From Calliphora vicina (lineage: Eukaryota; Arthropoda; Insecta; Diptera; Calliphoridae): DNA of 64,000 bases. The position numbers and the translations under genes were made by a program. The stretch is taken from contig NC_088780.1 of the NCBI RefSeq assembly GCF_958450345.1, positions 171,350,726-171,414,725 of the forward strand. Reading direction: 5' to 3'. Positions 41,601 through 53,600 of this stretch are shown piece by piece. The notes beneath the pieces were generated by a model. The model ran no database searches. It was not told the DNA's origin and saw only the letters and a program-made list of their open reading frames with translations. The first letter of the stretch is position 1. Each line of letters opens with the position of its first letter.

Positions 41601-44600
41601 ATTTAAACAACGTCTTAATAAATCAAAAACGTTAAATCATATGGCAATGTATAAAATTTTATTTCCAAATAGTGTCGTTAATCAGGAATTGTTTTCGTGA
41701 GTTAGCTATTCACAAATAAAAAAAATAATTCACTGTTTATGCGGCAAATTTTTCTAATTGCAATATTTTTATTTGCGAATAAACGTAGTATATATTAACG
41801 TAACGATATGTTAGTATGTTCAATGTAAAGCCGTGTGTCCACTACCAAGTTTTTTTGCGGAAGTTGCTGACTTTCAGAAGTTTTTGTCATGTAAACACGT
41901 ATTAGAAGTCGACTTCCAGAAGTCACGGCTTGCCGAAGTTGCTTGCAGCAATTATGTGGAAACACGTGTTTTTTTTTGCTTGCTGGACAACTTGCTGTGA
42001 ACTGCAAGTGTTTTGAAGACTTGCAGAAGAAGTCGGTTAAACGGATCGTGGTATTCTCTTCTGTTTTCAGTTTTGTTTTGTGTTTTTTTTTGGAAGAGTA
42101 ACTAAGAGCCGGTCTGTTGGAGTCAATCTCTTTTTAGTACGCTGGTTTTGAATACTTGTTTGAATTAAATATAAAATGTATTCAAAATCATCATTAGACA
42201 TTATCAGGAAATGTTTCAGCTGTATGTAATCTTCGGTCCGCAATTCTTCATTTTCTCACCCAAACCCTTATTTTGGTTTCTTTTTTTTAATTTGTTGTTT
42301 CTTTTTAATTAAATATGCAGCGATAGCAGCTGCCAATCTTATTTTGTTACAAGACATTTTTATACTGTCATTCGTGAAAAAGGCAAACTATACTGCATGC
42401 TGTACTCACATTGTGTGGAAACACGTCTGCAATTCCTTGCACCAAGTTCGTCGTAATAACTTCTACAAACTACTTCTGGAAGCAGACTTCCCCAAGTTTT
42501 GGTTTTAGTGGAAACACTTCAGCAAATATTTAAAGAAATTCTTCTGCAAGTGACTTGCTGGTGGACACATGACTTAAGATATTAATACTATGAAGAAAAA
42601 TCATTATCAAATAATTTAAAATGTATTCTATTAACAGGTCCTTGGTGAAAATCTAAATAAAGCAACAAAAGAACTCAGTGATTTCAAATTGGTTATGCAA
42701 ACTATTGCAACAATTCAATCCACAACACTCACTCGTGAAATTGCAATACGCGAAATACAGGAGACCTACACAGTGCTAAGTGAGCATAATATCAATGTAA
42801 GTATGACTATAGTAAATTAAGGAATACTAGTAAGAATATTATATGAATACTTCAATTTATTACGTTATAAGTTAAGCATTTGTATGTAAACGAAGGTCAT
42901 GTTAACACAGACATATATTTAGTTTTGCTGGCTCTTTATAAGAATGTACTTTCAAAGCAATTGCTAAAATAAACTATACTGGGATCAAGAATTCCCACTA
43001 TCCCCCAAGTATCTCAAAAGTTCACAAATGTTCATTTGAAAAAGTGCAGACTTCAAAGAAAAACACACAAATTTTTATTCCTTTTTTCATATTTAACTTT
43101 TAATTTTGATGTCATGCTAAATCCTCATTTTATATATATTATTTTTTCTTTTTTTCGTATTGTTGTCATATAAAGCCATTTTGAAAACATTGGCTTTGAA
43201 TGTCCCATTCTACTTATAATTTTGAGCTGTGTAAACTCTTTACCAAAGTTCTTAGTGAGTTTAAAGCTGAAATGTGATGATATACATACATACAGCATAC
43301 AACATTCATACATATAAATTATTTTATTCAAACGATTCGTCGGAAGCAGAGTTCAACATAAAAATGCATACATAGTAGGTATTTGAAGCCAGAGATTCAA
43401 AAAACTACATGGACAACGGGTGGAAAAAAGAACTAAACTAGAAAAAATATATTAAAATACTCACACACACACACATACTTGCGACTCCCCATTTCCCAGA
43501 GTAGACTCTCACACACCGGCACAATATCCAAAGGACGCCCTCACGCACACGTACATATGTACCTACATTAGATTGCCACCGTTTGTTTGGAGCCGAAAAA
43601 CTTAATAGATGTTCCCAATTAAATGTTTGCATCATGTCCACAATCTTAAAATCAGTGCCCTCCAAAAATCCCTAAAATTTTATAATTAAACACAATTTTT
43701 TTAAAGAAATTATACTGTAACTTTTAATATGTTAGGTTTAACAAAAAAGCGATTCCAAATTTCTTAATTCAACATGTTTAAGAGTTTTTTTTGTTTTTGG
43801 ATTATCGGTTAGCTACCTCGAATTTTTGTAAATTCGATGGCTTCCTATAAGGGATATAGAAAATTTATTCCATTAAATTTTATCGTATTTCTAATCAGAA
43901 CAAACCACATAATTTGATTTGGTAACATTAAGTGTTTTGGGTCTTACTCTTACATTTGTTTAATATGATAGTTATTTAACCCATTAAACATTATTTGCCG
44001 ACGTATCTATGTGTTTTAAAAATATCAGAAAATTAACCGAGTTGTATTAAATTATCGTAGTTATATCAGACTTTTGTTCGATAACTATTAGACATTTAGA
44101 ATTTCCCTAGCAATTTAATTTAGAACTCGGGACGAATTATGCCACATTAGATATGAAATCGGCAACTTGTGCAGACTGACCGAATTCATAAAAAGAATTG
44201 TTTGTGGGTATGTATGTTGTCATTGCATTTTACAAAAAATTTTAAGATATCAGAATGTCATATGAAATTATTATCATTACCATTTTAAACGAACAAATCA
44301 ATTTGTATTCGACCTTTGGTCGTAATTTCTCCTTAGATATTAATTTAATATCTGTGAACTTTTGATGAAAGTCTTTGTTCAAAGTATGTTTTTTAAACAT
44401 TTATGTATGTGCTCGGGATTGTAAACTTACGTTGGCGGTCGGAAGTCTACATTTGTAGCAATATATATGAAAAAAACACTAGTACGCAGAGTGTTATACT
44501 TGAATGCATATTTATTAAGAAATATATGATTTTTAGATACAAAGTTAAGGTGAAAATGTTTAAATTTCATTCATGGTACAGTATTTACCCAAAGTATATG

Positions 44601-47600
44601 TATGTGGTGGCATGTGTGTCACATACAGGTTTTTTACATCAACTGCAAGTCTTTCGTGTAGTATTACGCTTTCCAACTCCACAATACAGTAGTGTTTATA
44701 AAAAACCGACTTTTTAAAAAACCGGTTTGTTGGTTAACCGAAAATTGCCCTTTTTTTAGAAAACCGATTTTTCGGTTAACCGACGTCAAAAAAACCGATT
44801 AACCGTCATATATGTGTAGAAAACATAAAATGTCCAATAAAGTATATACAACAAATTTGTAGTTTTTAGTAGTCAGGAATGGTTAATATTAAATAACTAT
44901 AAATATACAAAAGTGCCAAGTCCATTTTATTTTGTAAAAAATTCAAAAGTATTATCAAATGGAATAGAGTATAAACATGTTACTAAATATATAATACTCC
45001 CAATAAGCACCAAAGCCGCAAAAATTCAAGCGCTTGTAGATTTTGTTGGAATTTGACTTGAATGCAAATGTAATTATGTTTTAAACTTTAAAAATATTTG
45101 AAGAAATTAAATATTTTCAAGCAAAAAACATATGGCTTGAATTTATGTTTCCTTTTTACTGGAGAATGCTATTGAAATAAAGTGTAATACAACCGTAACT
45201 CAATTGCTTGGCTATAATTCAAGGCTTGAATTACACTCGCTTTCAACTTGAATTCCAGCAAAAATGCTTATTGGGCTTGTTTTAATTATTGGTTTATTCA
45301 TTAAATTTCAACCAAAAAATGCAAATCAATTTTTTAATTAAATATTTGATAATTTTGAAATTTATTATCACCTCGACTTTCTGATATGAAACAGAAAAGG
45401 TTACAAGTCCCAAAAATTATCTATAAGATGCAAACGCACTTCTTCTTAGCTGTATTTATTTGTCATTATAAATCATTCCAACCCAATAAGCATTTTTACT
45501 GGAATTCAAGTTGAAAGCAAGTGTAATTCAAGCCTTGAGTTATAGTCAAGCAATTGATTTACAGTTGTATTACACTTTATTTCAATAGCATTCTCCAGTA
45601 AAAAGGAAACATAAATTCAAGCCATATGTTTTTTGTTTGAAAAATAAATAAATTTTCAAATATTTTTCATGTCTAAAGTATAATTACATTTGCATTCAAG
45701 TCAAATTCCAACAAAATGTTCAAGTGCTTGAATTTTTAGGGCTTTGGTGCTTACTGGGAAATAATTCATTATCAGATTTCAAAAATATTTCGAATCATGG
45801 ATTTTATAACGTTTTTTGTCTCTCCTGTAATATTTCTGAAAAGGAACTTAGTACGTTTATACACTAAGCTAACGAAATGATTAATAAAATAAAATTTTAA
45901 GAACAAAACACACTAATGAAGTCAAATTGATTGAAAGAAGTTATGTACATCAAATTCAACTTAACGTTTGGTAAAATCATCACTAAGTTTATAATGAATC
46001 ATTATTAAGATTTAGCTTAACTTCTAGAATTATGCAGAATTTAATTTTTAATAGTTTCATTATGTGCAATTTATTCTGAAAAAGTTTCTTATCATCATCC
46101 TTTACTATTTAGAATCATTGTAATTCATAAAAATATCAATCTAAATATGTTTGTATTGTAAATCAGCAGTTTAGGTTACAAATTAGACCAATAATGTGTG
46201 TACAATGAATATAAAAAATGCACAAAACCATGAGATTTCTTAATTTTGAACCTAAATTTTAAAAACCGGTTAACCGAGTGATAAAAACCGGATAAACCGG
46301 TTTACCGAAAATCAACATTTTAAATTAAACGGTTCGCAAAAAACCGAGATTTCGAAGAAAACCCGGTTTTTCGGTTAACCGGTTTATAAAGACTACAATA
46401 CAGACAACGAACAAAGTGCATGGGCTGTATTTCGTTAGAAATAGTATCAGGCAAGTGGTTCAAACTCGCGCCCGAAACAGGAGAACTACCGATTGCATGA
46501 AGAGCTAGTTTTGCAAGGCTTCGCACGAACTTTCGTCGTTTGTCTGTTTGGGGAATATGGTCGTTGTTTTCCGAATATACATATAATGAATGAGGCTAGA
46601 GCGCTTATATCTAGCATGTTAAAAAACATTGCCAAAGGCCGGAGCAAAGTTTTGCAGAAAGCTTTTTGTCCATTGCACAGACGCCTCCTTGTACCTGAGA
46701 AGAAAAACAAACTTGACTACAAGTTTGATTTTCTTCTCAGGTACATTTTTCTTCTCAGGTGCATTTGTCAAATACGTACTGGAAAGTAGTACAACTGCTT
46801 TCCACTTTTTTGCATGTAGGACTCCAACGCAAACTTTGATTCGAGAAAACCAAAAACTGTAGATTTGGCACAAATGTACCAAGAAGAGCGAGAGTTTTGG
46901 ACACCAAATGCCTACCCAGATTCAATGATGTGAAAAAATTTTCACAGATTATGGTGTTTTCCCAAGGGTACAACAGTCTTTGCATGACACTCTCTCCTAC
47001 ATTGGTTGCACGACTTGCATTTGAGCTCTTTCTTGTATAAATCTCTATGTTGAGGGGATGACTTTGCATCGCATGCGAACCAGACATTTGCCATACTTTG
47101 CTGGCTTGGATGGGATGTACTGCGTAAATCTAGTTCTTCCGCGACATGCGGATTTTTTTTTTATTCAACTTTTTCTGCAAAAATGCTACAAATGTAGACT
47201 ACAGAGCACATAAAGGTTAAATAGCAAACAAATTGTTCTAAAAAAAAAATTTTGAATCCCTAAACATTTTATAAAATGCATGTAATCTATCCTTATGAAA
47301 TTGTGTTCACAAATCAAACTTGAAATCCCTAACTTGGGGAAAAATCCCCTCAGCTGGCTACAACACTAGTTCCAAATTAAAGTAAAAAATTATTTTAAAA
47401 TACAATTTCTACAAAAATTTAGCACAAAAATACACAAAAAATATAATTAAATCTGTAAAAAGTATTCTAAAAATTCAGGTAAAATTAGGCTTGGTTAGAA
47501 ATTTCATGTGTTAAATTATACACAGCCTTTGAAAACCATTCATATGAAATGAATATTGCGTATTATTTATGTGGAAAACAACATTGAAAAGGAAACCTTT

Positions 47601-50600
47601 AATTTTTGTTGAAAACATGGTTTCTTTTTTGGGAGCCAACCTAATGAACAAACACATAAACGTTTGCATTTCAAACTTTAGAGCGACAACTTATACAGCT
47701 GTCCACACTCGGTTTTAAAGGATAAAGAGTTTTTGATTGTGTTGCGTTTGCTGTTAGTTTGTCTTTGTTACTGTTGTTCATGTTACACTTGTTTATTTGT
47801 ATATCCATGTGAATGTTTGGTTTTGTAAATATGTATTTTTATTTAAGTTTAGCTAAGTTGCATTCGACATTTTTCTGTTTCGGTAATTGTTTAAATGACT
47901 CTTCATTCTTCCAGTTTCTCTCGATTGCGAAGACTATGACACACTTAATCAACTATTTGATCATCTGATATTACTTGCATAGAATTGTTTGTATGAAAGT
48001 TTATTTTTTAATAATTCATAATAATGATTTATAAAAAATCCCGTCTAAAGTCCATTTTTGGCTCACCTTTTGTGGACAAATGGCTAAAGAAAAAAGTACA
48101 ATATACTGAAAAATCGTTTCATTGATCAAAACTAACTATATTCGTACTAGCATATCTTCACACATTAGTATCGACTCTATGTTCTCGAATCCCAGAATAT
48201 GTACATATGCCACATTCATTCACATACATAATCATTTTACTATACAACAATCATAGCGACAACAATAATGTTGTCTGTTTTAGTAAAAATTAAAACACCA
48301 ATTGGTACAGATTAGGGTGGCCCCTATTTTGCAAATTGATGCCTTAACCATTACGTTAAAGAATTGATTGTGAATTTTGTACTTTCATGTACTTCAAGTG
48401 TATTAAAGCCTTAAAAATATTGTTACGAAATTGTACTTGAATTCAATTATAACGATTTTAAGGGCTGATTTGAAAGTAGCATAATGCTTTCAAATAACAG
48501 TGCTGTAATAGCAAACTGTAACATATCTGTGGGCATTATTAAATAAAAGCTTTCAGTTGACCATTGATCGTAAGTTGGCAACGCTGTATATTCGAATTTT
48601 CAGTTAAGGAACATTGTAGAAAGTACACCACAGATGGCGTATGTATTAGTAAGATCTAGAATACTCGAACTTTGACAGTTAAAGAGCAATCTAGAGTGCA
48701 GATGGCAGTGTTATAAATAGTGGCAGAAGTTGCAGTCGTTAGTCAGTTTATCAGAGACGCTTTTCGAATAAACATCAACTGAGTGCCTTAAAGTGTGTTG
48801 TGTTTTTTAAGTAAATTCGTGTACATTATAAATTGTGTCTGTATTTCTGAGAATTTATAAACGTGTATAAAAAACATTGAGGCCCTAATTTTGTAAATCA
48901 CGTCACAAAGTGATATTTATATGGAAAGCAAAAACAAAATTTCAAAAATTTTGTTGTTTTATATACAAATTCTTAACATAACAAACGCACCAAAATTCAA
49001 GCGTTGATTTGCCTATCATAATTTGAAAATTTTGTATATAAAGCAAAACAAATTTTTAAAATTTTTGAAATATTGTTTTTGCTTTCAATATAAATATCAC
49101 TTTGGTGACGTGATTTACAAAATTAGGGCCTGAGTGACTATTTAATTCTGTGGTTGTTGTACATTTTGAATAAATAAAGAGTTGTTACAATTTTTAAACT
49201 ACTAAACGGCTTTTATTTGCAATCAAAAGTATCCGGTTTATTTAAAGGAAATAAACTAACGTTTTGAAAAGGTTAAAACGTAACAATATATAGAATTATT
49301 TAATTTTTCTTAAATTCAAATCTATTGCAAAAAGACTTAAGACATTTTTTTTGCAATTGATTTTGTAAATGATTGAAAGATTGAATGAATTCTGTTATGA
49401 ATTAAATCCATTATGAATTAATTAAATAAAAACCTTTCAATGAAGCTAAAGAATTAGATGTTGGGAATGGAATTGTTGAATGAATGGCTGACATTTTTTA
49501 GTTTCCAATTAAGATTTTAGTGAATGAAAAAATGCCGGCCATTCATTATAGAAATCCATTCCCAACATCCAGTTCATTAGCTTCACGAAACGAAGGTTTC
49601 GTTTAAAATCAATCCCTAAACACTATTCAAGAAGTTTAATTTTAATTTTTTGTTTAAAAAAAGTTATTAAATTTTATTTAAATTTACAGCGTTTTTTTAT
49701 ATGACGGAGAACAATTTTAGATTTTGGAAGCATCGAAAATCCAAAAACTGCAAAATGAGGGCCACTCTAGTACACATGCGTATGTATGTATAAATTTATA
49801 ATCATTCATTAATTGAAGCAAATCTGTAGCACAAAATAACGTTAGAAAAAACAGGACATGATGTGTAATTTTGAAATTAGAGTTAAATTGCTCGTTATGT
49901 TCGAGTACTTATTATTGAGTGTAGCTTGTTAAACCGAGATATTCTGAAAGTGACTTATCTCAACATTTGTTTTTGGCTTTTCGTTTTTATATATAAAACC
50001 AATAAAATCTTTGGATATCCACCAATCGTCAATTAATCATTCCTTTTTTCAATATAAAATGTAAAAAGAATATTTGAAAATAGGCTTAAACTGCTTCGAA
50101 CCATCTTCAAAATTTATAAACTTAACAATGGTTTTGTAAATGTGTTTTAAGCTATTAAATATTTATGTTTTAAGCCTTTCTGAATACGACCGTACTGTAA
50201 ATTTGTAATTTAATTTGAAAAGTAGTGTTATCTCAGATAATGTTCTACTATTGGTATTTATCACGTGAGCGTATGAGTAATACAACTTATCAATTGTAAC
50301 AAGTATCCTCAAGTACTCAGCAAACACAGCAGTACGAAAATTATTGAATTAAAATACTGAAACAAACATAAAATGTACAATGCTATGTGTACCGCAATTC
50401 TGTATGTTTTTTAAATTTAACTACGGATATCGTAAAGTAACGACAAATTTCGGTTGTTTGTAAGAAAAATGTATTTATTTTAAAATTAGTTTCATAATAA
50501 ATATGGATAAAATGAGTAAGTATTAAGTAATTTGATATTAAATTTGTGTATAATAAGCATTTATCTTAAGGATAAAAACACCAGGTTCCACAGCCACTGC

Positions 50601-53600
50601 AGTACAACATGCCGCATTACTATCTTTTTTAGAAATTGCAACTAATTTCGATAAATTCCCTTTTAAACAAATTCGAAAACGATTCAAACAAACAAATCAC
50701 ACCTATTGTCGTTTTCAAATCGTTTTTGCAACTAAATCGTTTTTCATCACATACCTGAATATGTAATAAATAATTTAAATTATAATTATAATTATTTTTT
50801 TTTCTTTTAATATTTTAAAAATTAAAGTAGTTTTCTTAGAATTGCATTCTTTTTTGCTGGCACAATTTTACCACTGTTTTTACTACATACAAACAAAGCA
50901 GGAAAGTTGACTCGGATACCGTTTAAACAAAATCAGATCTGTTAAAGATCATATGCTAGCATGGCTTTGAATTTTTCGATTTCATTTTAATATTTAGCAA
51001 AGAAAGATAAACTTTCGTAAAATTTTCATTATTGTTAAAAAAATATCTTATCGTAATGTGAAATTTTTGTATGGCATATTGCATTATATTTTTAATTTGC
51101 AATTGATTGTAATATTTAGAATGTATCTATCTTTTGTATGTTTTTTGTTTATTTAGTTTAACTTTGAAGACATGCTAATGGCACATCATCTAGAAAAACG
51201 ATGGCTGCGTTTGTATCGTTCATCGCTGTATCGATTGGATAAGTTGCAGCCGATCAAGCAAAAATTTGCCGATATGACATCAGTGGAAATAGCTGGCTTT
51301 TGGAAAGAGGTGAGTTTACGATTGCACTAAATGTTGAGTGCAATCAACATTTCACTAGCACTAAATATTATTTTAAAAATATATTTTTAACTAATTTTCA
51401 TCAGCTTTAGTGGTAGTGAAGCTTATATTTGTATCACTAATATTTTTTAGTGATAGTTATATTTTTTTAACTATAAATTCATTGAGTGGTAGTGTAGAAA
51501 TAAGCACTAAACTCTAATAGTTAAAAAATTTAACAATAACTAAAAAAAGCTTCAATAATTTTCTTTGCACTAATATATTCAAAATTACTGATCATGAAGT
51601 TATTCCAGTTTAAACTAGAATATTAATTATATATACATATATAATGAAAAATAATTTTTAATTAAAAAACTAAATAAAAATAATGACTTGAAGAAGTTAT
51701 AGGACATTATTACAAGATTTAATTTGTTAAAAGATATATTAAAAATGGAAAATACAGACTTTGATAGCGATAACAGTATAATGGACCCTATATATGCATT
51801 AGAAGATACACCAACTACATCCCATGCTTTAAAAAGAAAGGAAAATGTCATTACTTATAAAAAGAAAATAAAAAGTTGGACTTCGATGGGACATCTTAAA
51901 ATATTACGTTTTTTCCTAAAATACATATATTAACTTAAACTATGAATAGAGTAAAACATTTCTTTGTTGAAAAAAATAGTGCAGGAATATTTTTTTAACT
52001 AAAAATTTTAGTGTAGAAAAAATTATTTCATTAGGCTGCAAAAAAAAAATATTTTAACTATTTTCAAAATATTATTAGTTAAAAAATTTTAACTACACTT
52101 TCACTATTATTAAGTGAGGCTTATATTTTTCAACTCATCACTAAACATTAAAAAAGTTAGTGAAATATTTTACACTACCACTAACTATTAGTGATAGTTA
52201 AAAATTAGTGTTGATTTTTTCAAAAATGATTTCCCAATTCATGTTTATTTAAACATTTTCATCTTACATTTATTAAATGTCTGTGTTTAATCACATAATT
52301 TATGAAAAAAAAACTATAAAAATGATTCATGCCATAAAACCAAATATTATTTTCAGTGAAAATGTACATTTTTCCAAAAATAGCATGGATTTGCCTATTC
52401 AAAGATATATTTTTTTAATAATCTGCTTTGATCTGTTTTGATCGGGTTGATAATTACATGACATGTGACAGATATCTTATTAGTTTGAATATCAATAACG
52501 ATTCTAAAGTTTCTTTTATTTTATGGTTGTTTGCGAAACAAATTTATAAAAATTTGTATACAATTCGTAAAAAACGGTCCATATATGGCTGAGTAAAAAC
52601 AATAAACCTAAATTTTTGGATTTATCTCGAAAAAATAAATATTTTTCTCTGTGTACTACATATATGTAGTCGTAATATTTATTAAATAGTGGTAATTTGT
52701 TCATCTAATGATAAATACATAAGTCTTTGTGGTGCTTTTAAATGTAGTTGTTCTATACTACTTTATTCGTTTTGCTTTGGTTCCGTTCCGTTTTTATTTC
52801 GCAATTTCAATACAATAGGAATTTAATTGGATTTTATTTTATTTTCCATACCCAGTCCGACTGAGAGACAGAGCGATAGACAGACAACACAACACATCCT
52901 ACCACCCAAACATATTGCATTTGTAAAACAAATCGTACTGCCACTTTTGCCCTCTCTCTACATTATTAATAATGTCAATTATATGAAGAAGCAATAGTGT
53001 GGTTTCTGTAGTTCCTGTGTACTCTACATTCACATTCCGTTCTCTAACTCTGTAAGCCACCGCATCCTTATCCGTTTTCGTTAAACTTTTCATAAAAAGT
53101 CCATACAAATGGAAGAGGATTGCATTTATTGCTCTGTATTCTGCTATTCCATTTCTTGCTTTTAGCTTCGTTTCCATACCAGTTGTACAACAATTGGAAA
53201 AAAAAACAAAATAAAATGAAATGAAATAAAATTAAAGAATAAAACTTTCTTTCGAGTTGTTGATACCAAGAAAAACGAATTAACTTAAAGTGTTTATTAT
53301 ACGCATTAAGATCGACAATCACATCTGCTACTTGTGCAGTTTTCTGCTTCTTTATTTTAAACATTTTTGAAGTTGCAACAGCATCTTTTCTGCACTTAAA
53401 GCAGTGGAGTCATGTTGTTATTACTTCGTAATTTTTGTGAATCCTTTTCCTACTCAGGCCATCTTTTTGTATTTTGTTTTAAATGTTTGCGCAAAACGCT
53501 GTTGTGACGCATTTCTTCATTATTTGGTTTACACTCGACTATTGAGTGCAAAATATTAATGGTGATGTAAGTGAAGTCGCAGTGACTCCACCTGACATTG

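Larger units (their letters stand above)
39613..42637 (+). other. Intron 24 (3.0 kb)
   Basis: Holds a TTCGAATTATTCG-rich fragment (40055-40145), a small MITE (41232-41365), a MITE sharing a repeat with intron 23 (41378-41793) and an inverted-repeat element (41831-42571). Remainder AT-rich. Confidence 0.6.
44590..47150 (-). pseudogene. piggyBac-family transposase pseudogene, split by a hAT-like insertion
   Basis: Minus strand, 5' to 3': YIPSKPAKYGKCLVRMRC (about 47125-47070), a frameshift, PLNIEIYTRKSSNASRA, then ENTIICENFFTSLNLGRHLV, a region with stops and frameshifts, PLAMFFNMLDISALASFIIC (about 46630-46570), and finally the Cys-rich tail VRCLYC at about 46410. The tail resumes beyond the hAT-like element as GVGKRNTTRKTCS, stop, CKKPVCDTHA (about 44681-44615). 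Order and motifs match piggyBac transposases and their C-terminal C-x2-C zinc-binding domain (family knowledge). Multiple lesions make it non-functional. Confidence 0.85.
48313..49769. mobile_element. hAT-like element carrying a solo LTR
   Basis: TIRs TAGGGTGGCCCCTATTTTGCA (left) and complement TAGAGTGGCCCTCATTTTGCA (right), with the 8-bp flanks GTACAGAT and GTACACAT (7 of 8). 1,457 bp in total, but 865 bp of it is an inserted LTR. ATTCATTATAGAAATCCATT at 49540-49560 pairs loosely with GAATGGAATTG near 49465 in the residual body. Confidence 0.85.
42797..51156 (+). other. Intron 25 (8.4 kb), largest in the window
   Basis: Contains the split piggyBac pseudogene (about 44580-47150) with its inserted hAT-like element, and a second hAT-like element (48313-49769) with a solo LTR. 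The rest, including 42797-44580, 47150-48300 and 49780-51156, is AT-rich with a CACACACACACA run near 43463 and nothing else recognised. Confidence 0.65.

Noticed and set aside
46493..46862. Plus-strand ORFs of 98 and 77 codons
   Set aside because: Antisense of the piggyBac pseudogene, whose minus-strand translation carries the real motifs.
51724..51933. 69-codon ORF (MLKDILKMENTDFDSDNS...)
   Set aside because: Inside a palindromic repeat element; no homology recognised and no supporting splice signals.
53068..53364. 98-codon minus-strand ORF in intron 26
   Set aside because: AT-rich composition, no domain, no matching sequence elsewhere in the window.
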